This document shows positions 1 to 9,572 of a stretch of 64,000 nt of DNA, one piece after another. The translations under genes were made by a program, and so were the position numbers. The notes under the pieces are model-generated. The model made no database searches, was not told the origin of the DNA, and saw only the letters and a program-made list of their open reading frames with translations. The stretch covers positions 1,116,001-1,180,000 of the forward strand of contig NZ_FQWL01000001.1 of the NCBI RefSeq assembly GCF_900129665.1, given 5' to 3'. How positions within the stretch are numbered: the stretch's first letter is position 1; each line of letters starts with the position of its first letter. The stretch comes from Flagellimonas flava (GTDB lineage Bacteria > Bacteroidota > Bacteroidia > Flavobacteriales > Flavobacteriaceae).

Positions 1-1096
1 CATCGACCAGAATCAGGCCAAGAATGAAAAGAAAAATCACTATTGCCCCAACGTAGGCAGGCGCAGCTGGACCCGACATGGGGTGTGGTCCCCAGTATAA
101 ATAAAGTCCAGAAACTTCTACAGCTCTTGTTGGTGAAAGTCCCTGACCGGTCAAATACTCATAAACCTTTGATTTTTTGCCCAAATCCTCATTTCCTGAA
201 CCTCCAAACATTCTAGGAACAAACAAATCCAATGATTCTGCTATTCCATAACTGTAGTAGGTAATATAGTCCCTATCCAAGCCCGTCTGAACTTCCTTTG
301 CGCTTCCATCGGGATTAATTGTCAATTCTGATTTTCCCCTTGTGCTCCAATCTGCATACTCTTTTGTCGCCATAAGTCCCGTGGCATTGGTGGCTATGGA
401 AAGTAAAACTGCACCTATCAAAATGCCGACAGAGGCGAAAAAATGTTTTAATTTTTTGTCCTTGATTGCATAAATGAGCTGCACCAGACCCAGTAACAGC
501 ACCAGTAGCATGAAATAGTAGGTCATCTGGTAATGATTGGCACTTATTTCCAGTGCCATGGCCAATGCAGTAAGTATAAATCCGAGCAGGTACTTTTTTC
601 GAAACACTAGTACTATCCCACCCAAGACCATGGGGATATAGCCCAGTGCATGCGCCTTGGCATTATGACCAACCCCTAGGATAATTATAAAATAAGTGGA
701 AAATCCGAACGCCAGCGCACCTACTATGGCCAACCTGTAATCCACTTTGAGACATAGCATCAGAATATAAAATCCAATAAAGTATAGAAAAAGATAGTCC
801 GCCGGACGGGGCAAAAACCGAATCAATCTATCCAGTTTTTTTACATAGTCGTGCTCATAATTGGCCCCCAACTGATAGGTGGGCATACCACCAAAAGCAC
901 TATTGGTCCAATACGATTCTTCCCCACTCAATTCTTTATAATCATTTCGCTCCTTGGCCATGCCCTTATATTGGGCAATATCCGACTGAAAAATGGCCTT
1001 ACCCTGCAAAACCGGATAAAAGTAGACCAGAGAGGCCAAAAGAAAGAAAGCGATTACACAAAGATGGGTAACAACTGCTTTAAAGGAAAGATTCAT
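1..1096 (-). CDS. YfhO family membrane protein, 3' end outside window
   Basis: The visible part is the N-terminal 365 or so residues; the gene runs off the left edge. It begins with a short cytoplasmic stretch and a transmembrane helix (about residues 8-30). A loop with a predicted periplasmic GGMPTYQ-type motif follows near residue 70, then at least six more hydrophobic helices. This is the layout of the large (about 800 residue) Bacteroidota YfhO-family proteins, multi-pass membrane proteins related to GT-C glycosyltransferases. Exact substrate is unknown; a role in transferring lipid-linked sugars to surface glycans is only a family-level inference. The start is the ATG at 1094-1096. The DUF4834 gene lies 24 bp upstream in the same direction and is probably co-transcribed, an arrangement common in flavobacteria. 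Confidence 0.8.
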   Translation of the reverse strand, partial: MNLSFKAVVTHLCVIAFFLLASLVYFYPVLQGKAIFQSDIAQYKGMAKERNDYKELSGEESYWTNSAFGGMPTYQLGANYEHDYVKKLDRLIRFLPRPADYLFLYFIGFYILMLCLKVDYRLAIVGALAFGFSTYFIIILGVGHNAKAHALGYIPMVLGGIVLVFRKKYLLGFILTALAMALEISANHYQMTYYFMLLVLLLGLVQLIYAIKDKKLKHFFASVGILIGAVLLSIATNATGLMATKEYADWSTRGKSELTINPDGSAKEVQTGLDRDYITYYSYGIAESLDLFVPRMFGGSGNEDLGKKSKVYEYLTGQGLSPTRAVEVSGLYLYWGPHPMSGPAAPAYVGAIVIFLFILGLILVD

Positions 1097-1120
1097 GGAA
1101 TGATTTTGAAAAGACAAATA

Positions 1121-1381
1121 TTAGTCAATTTCTTCAAAATCTATGTATTCTCCAACTTTTTTTGAAGGATTGGATTTTCGGGTTGTCTTAGAAAAAATGG
1201 TAGTTTCACCCTCATTATCAGGTTGTTTACTAAAATCCTGATAATTGCCAAATTGCTGTCCAAAGCGCTCATTGGTCTTCTTAACAGCATAATTCAACAA
1301 CTTAGGTGCCAACCACCTTAGCAGCAATTTAACCGCGTAGTATACTAATACAACCAGTAAAATCGTTTGTAATAAAACCAT
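1121..1381 (-). CDS. DUF4834 family small membrane protein
   Basis: 86 residues. An N-terminal hydrophobic helix (about 3-22) is followed by a basic, polar cytoplasmic tail ending in an acidic EYIDFEEID-type C-terminus. Size and pattern match DUF4834, a family seen almost only in Flavobacteriia and usually found beside the YfhO gene, as here. Function is unknown. The conserved acidic end could be a docking site, but that is speculation. The gene is probably first in a two-gene unit with the YfhO gene and is divergent from the outer-membrane protein gene at 1467. Confidence 0.75.
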   Translation of the reverse strand: MVLLQTILLVVLVYYAVKLLLRWLAPKLLNYAVKKTNERFGQQFGNYQDFSKQPDNEGETTIFSKTTRKSNPSKKVGEYIDFEEID

Positions 1382-1466
1382 ATAACAATAGCTATTGCAT
1401 CAAAATTACATTGTTAGTCCCTTAAACGACTCTAAAGTTTCTTAAAATAGTATTAAAATAAGTTAT

Positions 1467-2450
1467 ATGGATTTCCCTGTGATCAAGAAGGCCCTTTTTC
1501 TATTCTGCTTAATCCCATTGTTCACCCATGCCCAGTATACGGATGTTATCAACAGCAACAGGCCCGGTAGGGCTGTAAGTGCCTATGCCGTAGGAAGAAA
1601 TGTCGTGCAAGGTGAGATGGGACTGCTTTATGAACAGCAGGACAATGCGGATCTCAATACGGATTCCAACATTTTAGGGGTGGATTTCTCCCTTCGATAT
1701 GGTTTGCTTTTTGAAACTCTGGAACTTAATTGGGAAGGGTCATTTATCACCCAAAATGTGACCTTTACCAATCTGGGGACGGATGAGAGACGTACCGATT
1801 TTTCCAGAAATCGCCTGGGTCTGAAATTCTTGATCTTCGATCCCTATAAAAATCCTGAGCGAAGCAAACCCAATCTCTATAGTTGGAGGGCCAACAATGT
1901 ATTCCAGTGGAAAAACCTAATTCCAGCGGTCTCTGTATATGCGGGAGCTACGTTTACCTTAGGGGAAAATCCATTTTATGTTGGTGATCCCGTTGTAGCG
2001 CCAAGGGCGGCCATCGCTACCCAAAGTAGACTTTCACCAAGATTTGTATTGATTTCCAATCTTGCATACGACCGCATTGGAACTGACTTTCCAGAGTTGA
2101 ATTTTGCCATGTCCATCACACACGCCTTTAGGGATCCCAAATGGAGCGTGTTTTTAGAAGGACAGGGTATTAGCAGTGATCGGTATTCAGATGTGCTACT
2201 TCGAACAGGGGTAGCCTATCTTATTAATGAGAATTTTCAGGCTGATTTTCATTTGGGTTCGGGATTTAAGAATTCTCCCTCCAGAATCTTTACCGTACTT
2301 GGTTTCTCCTACCGACTAGATTTCCATAAGGACAAGCTTGTTGCCATTTCGGACCAGAAAGGCGGAAAGAATGGAAAAATCAAAAAAGGAGCGGCTAAGA
2401 AAAAGCGCAAAAAATCCAAGAAAAAGAAGAAGGATAAACTAGACTTCTAA
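1467..2450 (+). CDS. Outer-membrane transporter-like protein (phenol MetA-type barrel), Lys-rich tail
   Basis: 327 residues. There is a signal peptide (about 1-22, cleavage after THA), then a series of alternating beta strands rich in aromatic residues, such as SLRYGLLFETLELNWEGSF, typical of small outer-membrane barrels. It resembles the flavobacterial 'transporter' group related to the phenol-degradation MetA barrel family. Substrate unknown. The last 30 residues are very unlike the rest: a run of lysines with a few Gly, Ala, Arg and Ser, ending KDKLDF. This tail is probably periplasmic or exposed and is not part of the barrel. A similar Lys-rich tail ends the unrelated protein at 14664-15173. 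The gene has its own divergent upstream region of 85 bp. Confidence 0.7.
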   Translation: MDFPVIKKALFLFCLIPLFTHAQYTDVINSNRPGRAVSAYAVGRNVVQGEMGLLYEQQDNADLNTDSNILGVDFSLRYGLLFETLELNWEGSFITQNVTFTNLGTDERRTDFSRNRLGLKFLIFDPYKNPERSKPNLYSWRANNVFQWKNLIPAVSVYAGATFTLGENPFYVGDPVVAPRAAIATQSRLSPRFVLISNLAYDRIGTDFPELNFAMSITHAFRDPKWSVFLEGQGISSDRYSDVLLRTGVAYLINENFQADFHLGSGFKNSPSRIFTVLGFSYRLDFHKDKLVAISDQKGGKNGKIKKGAAKKKRKKSKKKKKDKLDF

Positions 2451-2516
2451 GTTTTGTGGGTATCATTTTTCTCCCGCTAAGAATATTCCTAATATTGACC
2501 TTACAAAAAATAACGT

Positions 2517-3641
2517 ATGGTCACCGTAAAGCAGGTTCAGTCCAAGGCCGATTTAAAAGCTTTTGTCAAGTTTCCCTTTTCGATATATAAGGATTCACCG
2601 TATTGGGTTCCTCCAATTATTAATGATGAAATGGAATCCTTTAATCCTGAAAAGAATCCTGTCTTCAAAAATGCAGAAGCCCAATTCTTCCTTGCCTATA
2701 GGGAAAACAAAATCGTGGGGCGTGTTGCGGCAATCATCAATTGGCTTGAGGTCAACGAGCAGCAATTGCGGAAGATGCGTTTTGGCTGGTTCGATTTTGT
2801 GGATGATTTTGAAGTATCCGAAGCCTTGCTTAAAAAAGTGGCCGAAATTGGTCAAGGCCATGATCTTGAATATATGGAAGGTCCGGTTGGTTTTTCAAAC
2901 CTGGACAAGGTGGGCGTGCTTATAGACGGTTTCGACCACATTGGTACTATGATTACTTGGTACAACCACCCCTATTATCTTTCCCATTATGAAAAGCATG
3001 GGTTTATAAAAGAAAAAGAATATCTAGAAAACAAATTTCTTTTTGCCAATGCGGACCCTAAGATGTTCCAGAAAGCCAATATGCTAATCAAAAGACGTTA
3101 TGGCCTTCGGGAACTGAACTTTGACAACAGTAAGGAAATTATGCCATGGGTGGACAAAATGTTTGATCTATTCAATAATACCTACTCCAGTTTAGCCTCC
3201 TTTGTCAAAATTACCGATGTGCAGAAGGAGTACTTCAAAAAGAAATACATCAGTTTTATCAATCCAGAATACATCAAGTTTGTGGTTGACGCTGACAACG
3301 AACTGGTAGCCTTCGCCATTGTTATGCCTTCATTTTCAAAGGCGCTCCAAAAGGCAAAAGGAAAACTCTTTCCTACAGGGGTATTTCATCTTTTAAGGGC
3401 TAAGAAACATAGCAAGGATGTTATTTTCTATTTAATAGGGATTAGACCCGATTTCCAAAACAAAGGGGTTACCGCGGTAATTTTTAATGAATACTATAAA
3501 ACTTTCAAGAAACGTGGTGTTGAAAACTGCATTAGAACGCCTGAATTGGAAGAAAATGTCGCCATTAGGCAAATGTGGAAACACTTTGACCCCGTTACAC
3601 ACAAACGTAGGAGAACCTATAGGAAAGCACTCAGGAATTAG
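2517..3641 (+). CDS. GNAT-like N-acetyltransferase (YghO-type)
   Basis: 374 residues, no signal peptide. The N-terminal part carries an FPFSIYKDSPYWVPP-type motif; the middle contains GPVGFSNLDKVGVLIDGF. The C-terminal third has the acetyl-CoA fold elements IGIRPDFQNKGVTAVIF followed by RTPELEENVAIRQMW. This matches the long cytosolic GNAT-superfamily proteins (YghO-like) common in Bacteroidota. Acceptor substrate unknown. It lies 66 bp after the outer-membrane protein gene on the same strand and could share its transcript. No terminator-like hairpin is visible between them. Confidence 0.7.
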   Translation: MVTVKQVQSKADLKAFVKFPFSIYKDSPYWVPPIINDEMESFNPEKNPVFKNAEAQFFLAYRENKIVGRVAAIINWLEVNEQQLRKMRFGWFDFVDDFEVSEALLKKVAEIGQGHDLEYMEGPVGFSNLDKVGVLIDGFDHIGTMITWYNHPYYLSHYEKHGFIKEKEYLENKFLFANADPKMFQKANMLIKRRYGLRELNFDNSKEIMPWVDKMFDLFNNTYSSLASFVKITDVQKEYFKKKYISFINPEYIKFVVDADNELVAFAIVMPSFSKALQKAKGKLFPTGVFHLLRAKKHSKDVIFYLIGIRPDFQNKGVTAVIFNEYYKTFKKRGVENCIRTPELEENVAIRQMWKHFDPVTHKRRRTYRKALRN

Positions 3642-3733
3642 CTTGTCACATTCAATCTATAATTCTACCAGGGTCTAGATCGTAACAAATTCCATGTTTA
3701 TGGACTAAGAAGTAAAGCAATATTGTATCACAG

Positions 3734-4534
3734 GTGATTAATCTATCTAGCGGAGAATATTTTGGTAACAGTCTAGATGTCCTCGAAAATGATGATATCA
3801 AACTTTGTATCACGGAATATAGTGAAGAGGATGATATTGGGGTACATGATCACCAAAATGCGTATTTGAGTCTTTTGTTTTCAGGAAGTTATCTAGAGCA
3901 GAGTTCAAATACCGTGCAGCGTGTTGAAGCGGGTGAAGCTCTGTTCAGACCGCAAGGCTATAAACATAAAAACACCTTTGAAACGGTTCACGGTAAATGC
4001 TTTAATATAGAATTCAAGCCCAGTTGGTTCAACCTAAAGGGCAGCACACAAATTCCTTTAACTTCACTCAAGAAGTTCAAGGTAGTTGGACACCCTTCAC
4101 TTTACAAGCTTTTAGTACTGCTGAAGAAAGGAGTTCATGATATGGATCTTGCCACGGAATATGTTTACGATTGGTATGGTGGGCTTGCCCATGAATATTT
4201 TCCCAAAGCAGATTTGCGATGGATAAAAGCAATCACCATTATCGTAAACGATGAAAAGGAGGTTTTTCACTCGCTCCAATCCCTCTCAGAACGAGTTTAT
4301 GTACATCCGGTGTATCTGGCAAGGGCGTTTAAAAAAAGAATGGGGTGCACGATTGGGGAATATCAGCTTCAGGTCAAAATGGATCATGCCATGAAGCAAT
4401 TGCTGAAAGATTCCAAAACTATTGGCGAAATTTCATTTGAAACCGGATTCTATGATGACCCCCACTTTATTCGCTCATTTAAATCCTACTATGGACTTCC
4501 CCCAAGCCAATTCAAAAAAACAATAACGGGATAG
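3734..4534 (+). CDS. AraC family transcriptional regulator
   Basis: 266 residues. The N-terminal half is a cupin-like sensor region with an HDHQNAYLSLLFSG motif (about 36-50) and FRPQGYKHKN. The C-terminal 100 residues form the double helix-turn-helix of AraC/XylS regulators: VHPVYLARAFKKRMGCTIGEY as the first helix pair, then IGEISFETGFYDDPHFIRSFKSY-like sequence with the typical GF-D-HF-R-F signature. It therefore probably binds DNA in response to a small ligand. The start is GTG at 3734; an in-frame stop at 3713 and the lack of ATG nearby leave little choice. No target can be read from the neighbours. Confidence 0.82.
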   Translation: MINLSSGEYFGNSLDVLENDDIKLCITEYSEEDDIGVHDHQNAYLSLLFSGSYLEQSSNTVQRVEAGEALFRPQGYKHKNTFETVHGKCFNIEFKPSWFNLKGSTQIPLTSLKKFKVVGHPSLYKLLVLLKKGVHDMDLATEYVYDWYGGLAHEYFPKADLRWIKAITIIVNDEKEVFHSLQSLSERVYVHPVYLARAFKKRMGCTIGEYQLQVKMDHAMKQLLKDSKTIGEISFETGFYDDPHFIRSFKSYYGLPPSQFKKTITG

Positions 4535-4544
4535 GTTAACAGTT

Positions 4545-5804
4545 TTATTCGCCCATTGCAGCAGCAACAGCTGCGGAAAGTCTTTTGTAAGTTCCGTTTT
4601 GAAGTCGCTCACGAATACCGGAGAAAGCATCCAAGGTTTCTGCGATATCTTCCATGGTATGGGTAGCAGTAGGAATCAAACGAAGTAAAATCAGACCTTT
4701 CGGAATAACTGGATATACCACAATGGAACAGAAGATACCGTAGTTTTCCCTTAAGTCCTTAACCAATGCCATGGCTTCGGGAATGCTACCGTTTAAATAT
4801 ACCGGTGTAACGCAGCTGGATGTGGTTCCTATATCAAAGCCTCGTTCCTTAAGTCCATTTTGCAGCGCATTCACATTCTCCCAAAGTTTCGCCTTTAGCT
4901 CGGGCCTTGTGCGAAGCATGTCCAGTCTTTTTAGTGCCCCTTTGACATATACCATGGGCAATGACTTGGCAAACATCTGTGATCTAAGATTATACTTAAG
5001 GTACTCTATGATTTCTTGATCGGCCGCTACGAAGGCGCCAATACTGGCCATAGATTTGGCAAAAGTGGCCAAATAGACATCTATCTCATCCTGCACCCCT
5101 TGCTCTTCTCCAGCTCCTGCCCCAGTCTTACCTAGGGTACCAAAACCGTGTGCATCATCCACCAAAAGCCTAAACTTGAACTTTTTCTTCAGGGCCACAA
5201 TCTCCTTGAGGATACCTTGTTCACCCCTCATACCAAAAACACCTTCCGAAATCACCAAAATACCACCGCCTGTCTCCGAAGCCAATTTTGTGGCTCTTTC
5301 CAGGTTTTTTTCAAGACTTCCGGCATCATTATGTTTAAAGGTAAAGCGTTTGCCCATGTGTAGACGTACCCCGTCGATAATACAGGCGTGGCAATCCACA
5401 TCATAAACGATAATATCATCTTTAGCAACCAAAGCGTCGATTACCGACATAAACCCTTGGTATCCAAAATTCAAAAGATAAGAAGCTTCTTTATTTACAA
5501 AGGCGGCAAGTTCTTGTTCCAACTGCTCGTGGTAATCCGTATGACCACTCATCATTCTTGCACCCATAGGATAAGCCGAGCCATGTTCCAGTGCAGCTTC
5601 ACCGTCAACTTTCTTAATTTCAGGGAGATTGGCCAATCCCAAGTAGTCATTGATGCTCCATGTAATTACATCTTTTCCTTGGAACTTCATTCGATTAGAG
5701 ATGGGTCCTTCCAGTTTTGGGAATACAAAATAACCTTCAGCCTGCGATGCCCATTTCCCTAAAGGCCCTTTATTTTCAATAATTCTGTCAAATAAATCTC
5801 TCAT
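4545..5804 (-). CDS. capB: Alpha-oxoamine synthase, probable cysteate fatty acyltransferase (capnine synthesis)
   Basis: 419 residues, PLP-dependent fold type I. It has the alpha-oxoamine synthase marks: NDYLGL (52-57), GARMMSGH, His139 that would stack on PLP, DDAHG with Asp216/His219, and the PLP lysine Lys250 in ATFAKSM. Family members join an amino acid to an acyl-CoA or acyl-ACP with loss of CO2. The gene lies next to a cysteine-synthase-like gene. In gliding Bacteroidota this pairing is known for capnine (sulfonolipid) synthesis, where cysteate is condensed with 13-methyl-myristoyl thioester to 3-ketocapnine. I therefore infer cysteate acyltransferase (CapB naming). Serine palmitoyltransferase or 2-amino-3-oxobutyrate CoA ligase are the alternatives. 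A terminator lies between the two genes, so this one probably has its own promoter in the AT-rich stretch at 5815-5850. Confidence 0.7.
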   Translation of the reverse strand: MRDLFDRIIENKGPLGKWASQAEGYFVFPKLEGPISNRMKFQGKDVITWSINDYLGLANLPEIKKVDGEAALEHGSAYPMGARMMSGHTDYHEQLEQELAAFVNKEASYLLNFGYQGFMSVIDALVAKDDIIVYDVDCHACIIDGVRLHMGKRFTFKHNDAGSLEKNLERATKLASETGGGILVISEGVFGMRGEQGILKEIVALKKKFKFRLLVDDAHGFGTLGKTGAGAGEEQGVQDEIDVYLATFAKSMASIGAFVAADQEIIEYLKYNLRSQMFAKSLPMVYVKGALKRLDMLRTRPELKAKLWENVNALQNGLKERGFDIGTTSSCVTPVYLNGSIPEAMALVKDLRENYGIFCSIVVYPVIPKGLILLRLIPTATHTMEDIAETLDAFSGIRERLQNGTYKRLSAAVAAAMGE

Positions 5805-5872
5805 CTACCTCAAAATTAATTCAAATGCAAAAATATATATTTTTGGTAAGCCCACATAACTAAATATCAGGA

Positions 5873-5905
5873 TAAAAAAAAACGGCAATGAGAGCCATTG
5901 CCGTT
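5873..5905 (-). terminator. Rho-independent terminator after the cysteate-synthase-like gene
   Basis: A perfect 10-bp stem (AACGGCAATG at 5881-5890 with CATTGCCGTT at 5896-5905) and a 5-base loop. On the minus strand it is followed by a run of about nine T. It lies 23 bp past the stop of the gene ending at 5928 and separates it from the oxoamine synthase gene. Confidence 0.85.
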
Positions 5906-5927
5906 CCAATTTACAGTAAATCAAGTA

Positions 5928-6968
5928 CTACTTGATGTATTCTATTTTTTCAGGGGTTTCAGCATTCTGGATATCAAAAAATCCTTGATTTTCCATCCAT
6001 TCGTTACTGTATACCTTGCTCATATACCGTGAACCATGGTCTGGAAAGATAACAACAACGTTGCTATCCTCCGAAAATTCACCCTCCGTATTCAATTGAT
6101 ATAATGCCTGCATTGCCGCCCCACTGGTATATCCCACAAAAATACCCTCAGAGTGGGCAATTTTTCTGGCCATATGGGCACTTTCGCCATCTGTTACCTT
6201 AATATAACGGTCAATAGCGTTAAAATCGGTCGCAGCAGGGATAAGGTTTTTCCCAAGTCCTTCTATTCTGTAAGGGTAGACCTCATTATGGTCAAATTCC
6301 CCGGTTTCATGGAATTTTTTCAAGACCGAACCGTAAGCATCCACTCCCAACACCTTAATTTCAGGATTTTGCTCTTTCAGGTAACGGGCAATTCCAGAAA
6401 TGGTACCGCCGGTTCCACTGCACGCCACCAAATGGGTTATGTTTCCATTCGTCTGATTCCAAATCTCGGGACCGGTGGTGTTGTAATGGGCCTCGATATT
6501 CAATTCGTTAAAATACTGATTGATATATATGGAATCTTTGGTCTCTTGGTGAAGACGCTTGGCCACTTCGTAATATGATCTTGGATCGTCCGCGCTCACG
6601 TGCGCAGGACAAACATATACCTTGGCTCCCATGGAGCGTAACATATCTATTTTATCTGGAGACGATTTTGAACTAACCGCCAAAATGCACTTATAGCCCT
6701 TTACAATACTGACCATAGCCAAACTAAAGCCGGTATTGCCGGAAGTGGTCTCAATAATAGTACTACCAGGTTTTAAAATCCCTTTGCGTTCTGCTTCTTC
6801 TATAATATAAACCGCAATTCTATCCTTGGAAGAATGACCTGGATTAAAGGCTTCTACCTTGGCATAGAAATTACCTGTAAGAGGTTGGGCAATTTTATTA
6901 AGCTTAACTAAGGGGGTATTTCCAATTAAATCAAGAATATTGCTGTGCGCATTTATCTGTTTTCTCAT
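5928..6968 (-). CDS. capA: PLP-dependent cysteine-synthase family enzyme, probable cysteate synthase
   Basis: 346 residues from the chosen ATG. Fold type II PLP enzyme: [13 protein letters not shown] near the N-terminus, PLP lysine in NPGHSSKDR (about residue 48), ETTSGNTG substrate loop, and GTGGTISG phosphate-binding loop. General cysteine synthases have similar motifs. The adjacent alpha-oxoamine synthase suggests the capnine pathway enzyme, cysteate synthase, which makes cysteate from phosphoserine and sulfite (CapA naming). This function is inferred from context. A longer frame starts at GTG 7022, but that codon lies in a perfect TATTTTTG -7-like box (7029-7022) and adds 18 residues unlike the family. 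The ATG at 6968 just before the conserved core is preferred. A terminator follows the stop codon. Confidence 0.72.
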   Translation of the reverse strand: MRKQINAHSNILDLIGNTPLVKLNKIAQPLTGNFYAKVEAFNPGHSSKDRIAVYIIEEAERKGILKPGSTIIETTSGNTGFSLAMVSIVKGYKCILAVSSKSSPDKIDMLRSMGAKVYVCPAHVSADDPRSYYEVAKRLHQETKDSIYINQYFNELNIEAHYNTTGPEIWNQTNGNITHLVACSGTGGTISGIARYLKEQNPEIKVLGVDAYGSVLKKFHETGEFDHNEVYPYRIEGLGKNLIPAATDFNAIDRYIKVTDGESAHMARKIAHSEGIFVGYTSGAAMQALYQLNTEGEFSEDSNVVVIFPDHGSRYMSKVYSNEWMENQGFFDIQNAETPEKIEYIK

Positions 6969-7041
6969 AACTGGGTTTAGGTAAGGGGCAAATCGTTGGT
7001 TAGGCAACAATTTATCCGGCACAAAAATAGCACTTTTTATT

Positions 7042-9180
7042 TTATGGGACTTTTCCTTCCAAATCTAAAATAAATGCATATTCCTTGGCAGTTTCCCTTA
7101 GCGATTCAAAACGGCCTGAAGCCCCGCCGTGACCTGCGTCCATATTGGTGTCCAAAAACAACAGGTTACCATCCGTTTTATGTTCCCTAAGTTTGGCCAC
7201 CCACTTGGCTGGTTCCCAATATTGTACCTGCGAATCATGCAAACCTGTTGAAACATACATGTTTGGGTAGGCCTTGGCAGTTATATTATCATAAGGCGAG
7301 TATGATTTCATGTATTCGTAGTACTCTTTTTCATGAGGATTGCCCCATTCATCATACTCTCCAGTGGTAAGGGGAATGCTATCGTCCAACATTGTTGTGA
7401 CCACATCCACAAAAGGAACCGCCGCAATCACCCCATTATATAGCTCAGGTGCCATATTCACTATGGCGCCCATAAGCAATCCGCCAGCGGAACCTCCGGC
7501 AGCGTAGAGATGTTTTGGGCTGGTGTAATTATTATCCACAAGAAATTGAGAACAATCGATAAAGTCGGTAAAAGTGTTCTTCTTCTTGTATAATTTTCCA
7601 TCTTCATACCAATTTCTGCCCAAATATTCCCCACCCCTAACATGGGAAATCGCATAAATAAAGCCACGATCCAACAAGCTTAGTCTAATGGAGGAAAAAT
7701 AAGGATCAATAGTGCTACCGTAAGAGCCATAAGCGTACTGCAGCAAAGGACTGTTGCCATCAAATTGGGTGTCCTTATGGTACACCATGGAAATGGGCAC
7801 TTTGACACCGTCCCTGGCCGTGGCCCAAACACGCTTTGTCCGGTAATTTTGTTTGTCGAACTTTCCACCCAAAACCTCTTGCTCCTTCAATATTTTCTTG
7901 GCCTTGGTTTCCATATTGAAATCGATAATGGCATAGGGCGCTCCCATTTCATTATAATAGTACCGAAGCTCCTGGGTATCAAAGTCAACATTGACCGAAG
8001 TTCCGGCAACATAGGTCTCACTATCAAAAGGAAGGTAATAGGAGTCACCGGTATCCCAACGGGAAATCTTAAGTTGGTTCAGCCCGTTTTCCCTTTCCGT
8101 AAGCACATAATAGTCTTTGAAAATCTCCACATCTTCAAGAAGCACGGCTTCCCTATGCGGAATAAACTCTTCCCAATCCTTGGAATTCGTTTTTCCCTCT
8201 GTGGCCTTCATAAGTTTAAAATTTGTTGCGCCATCCTTGTTGGTAAGTACAAAGAAATTGCCATTGTAATGTGCAATGGAGTATTCCACACCCCTTTCCC
8301 GTGGAGAAAAGATTTCAAAATCCCCTTCTGGATTATCCGCATCCAAAATTTGATATTCCGTGGTCAACGTGCTCACCGAACCTATTACAATATATTTTCT
8401 GGACTTGGTTTTGTAAACGAAAGTGTTATAAGTGGAATCTTTCTCGTGAAAAATTAGAACATCCTCCTTGGCCGAAGTCCCTAGCGCATGTCTATAAATC
8501 TTATCCGATCGCAGGGTAACTGGGTCTTTCTTGGTGTAAAACAACGTTTTTCCATCATTCCCCCACACGGAGCTGCCTGTTGTATTTTCAATGTGATCCG
8601 ATAGTATCTCTCCTGTATGTAGGTTTTTAACCTGAATGGTATACTGCCTTCTCGATACGGTATCCGTAGCAAATGATGCCATGGAATTGTCCGGACTTAC
8701 CGATATCCCCCTTAGATTGAAAAACTCGTGCTCTTTGGCTAGATCATTACAATTGAACATTAATTCATCCGCTCCCTCCAAATTGCCTTTTTTCCTGAAA
8801 TACAAGGGATATTCCCCACCTTTGACATATTTGGTGATATACCAATACCCATTGTATTTATAGGGAACGGAGTTGTCGTCTTCCTTAATTCTGGATTTCA
8901 TTTCCTCAAAGAGTTCTTCTTGGAAGCTCTTGGTATGGGAAGTCATATTTGAATAATAAGAGTTTTCCGCATTCAGATAGTCCAAAACTTCCTGATCTTC
9001 CCGGTCATTCATCCAATAATAGTCATCCACCCTAATGTCACCATGCTTTTCTAACTGGGTTGGGTTCTTTTTGGCCAAAGGAGCCTTTATCTGCATCAAT
9101 TTGTTGTTTTCGGTTTTACAAGCGCCTGCAAAAATAAGGCTTATCAAAAAATAAAGTGGACGGATTGAGCCATGTTTCAT
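7042..9180 (-). CDS. S9 family peptidase, oligopeptidase B (lipoprotein-like)
   Basis: 712 residues. An N-terminal hydrophobic segment ends FAGAC, a plausible though imperfect lipobox, so the enzyme may be a periplasmic or surface lipoprotein. The YYWMNDRED motif near residue 55 and the propeller region (about 80-430) are those of prolyl oligopeptidase relatives. The catalytic domain has the nucleophile Ser in GGSAGG (about 567), Asp in [11 protein letters not shown] (about 648) and His in DAGHGG (about 683). Oligopeptidase B cleaves short peptides after basic residues; specificity here is not shown. The stop lies 73 bp upstream of the cysteate-synthase-like gene's chosen start on the same strand. 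Upstream is a 60-bp divergent region with a palindrome, shared with ybaB. Confidence 0.9.
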   Translation of the reverse strand: MKHGSIRPLYFLISLIFAGACKTENNKLMQIKAPLAKKNPTQLEKHGDIRVDDYYWMNDREDQEVLDYLNAENSYYSNMTSHTKSFQEELFEEMKSRIKEDDNSVPYKYNGYWYITKYVKGGEYPLYFRKKGNLEGADELMFNCNDLAKEHEFFNLRGISVSPDNSMASFATDTVSRRQYTIQVKNLHTGEILSDHIENTTGSSVWGNDGKTLFYTKKDPVTLRSDKIYRHALGTSAKEDVLIFHEKDSTYNTFVYKTKSRKYIVIGSVSTLTTEYQILDADNPEGDFEIFSPRERGVEYSIAHYNGNFFVLTNKDGATNFKLMKATEGKTNSKDWEEFIPHREAVLLEDVEIFKDYYVLTERENGLNQLKISRWDTGDSYYLPFDSETYVAGTSVNVDFDTQELRYYYNEMGAPYAIIDFNMETKAKKILKEQEVLGGKFDKQNYRTKRVWATARDGVKVPISMVYHKDTQFDGNSPLLQYAYGSYGSTIDPYFSSIRLSLLDRGFIYAISHVRGGEYLGRNWYEDGKLYKKKNTFTDFIDCSQFLVDNNYTSPKHLYAAGGSAGGLLMGAIVNMAPELYNGVIAAVPFVDVVTTMLDDSIPLTTGEYDEWGNPHEKEYYEYMKSYSPYDNITAKAYPNMYVSTGLHDSQVQYWEPAKWVAKLREHKTDGNLLFLDTNMDAGHGGASGRFESLRETAKEYAFILDLEGKVP

Positions 9181-9186
9181 ACCAAT

Positions 9187-9205
9187 CTAATTTGGCCCAA
9201 ATTAG
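9187..9205. repeat. Perfect 19-bp palindrome between divergent genes
   Basis: CTAATTTGG, one C, then CCAAATTAG: 9-bp arms around a single central base. It lies in the 60-bp gap between the oligopeptidase gene (start 9180) and the YbaB gene (start 9241). Its right edge touches a TACTTTTG -7-like box at 9206-9213 that faces ybaB. The position suits an operator controlling one or both genes. No hairpin-terminator T-run follows. Confidence 0.5.
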
Positions 9206-9240
9206 TACTTTTGACCCTTAAAACATTTTAAATTCTGAAT

Positions 9241-9567
9241 ATGTTTGGAGATTTTATGGGCATGATGGGTAAACTTAAGGAAACCCAAGAAAAGGTAAAG
9301 GCAACCAAAGAGCGGTTGAACACCGTCCTCATTGATGAAAGTTCATCCGACGGACAAGTTAAGGTTACCATTACCGCCAATAGGGAGATAAAATCCATAA
9401 CTGTGGACGATTCGCTGTTACAGGACAAAGAGCAGTTGGAAGATTACCTAGTTTTGACATTGAACAAGGCTATTGAAAAAGCAACCAATATCAATGAAAC
9501 AGAACTTGCAGCCGTCGCCAAAGAGGGAATGCCCAACATACCGGGAATGGATTCCTTATTTAAATAA
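9241..9567 (+). CDS. YbaB/EbfC family nucleoid-associated protein
   Basis: 108 residues, the usual length for YbaB. It has the N-terminal [21 protein letters not shown] helix, a central strand region ([23 protein letters not shown]) and a C-terminal helix with [12 protein letters not shown], all typical. YbaB proteins form dimers that bind DNA and associate with the nucleoid. They are often next to dnaX/recR in other phyla, but not here. The preceding TACTTTTG box at 9206-9213 gives a short leader of about 23 bases. It converges with the threonine aldolase gene, whose stop is only 5 bp away; no terminator is visible between them. Confidence 0.92.
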   Translation: MFGDFMGMMGKLKETQEKVKATKERLNTVLIDESSSDGQVKVTITANREIKSITVDDSLLQDKEQLEDYLVLTLNKAIEKATNINETELAAVAKEGMPNIPGMDSLFK

Positions 9568-9572
9568 GAAGG

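Noticed and set aside
7765..8457. 230-codon frame opposite the oligopeptidase gene
   Set aside because: It lies wholly inside the real peptidase gene, whose catalytic triad and length fit its family; the opposite frame has no motif.
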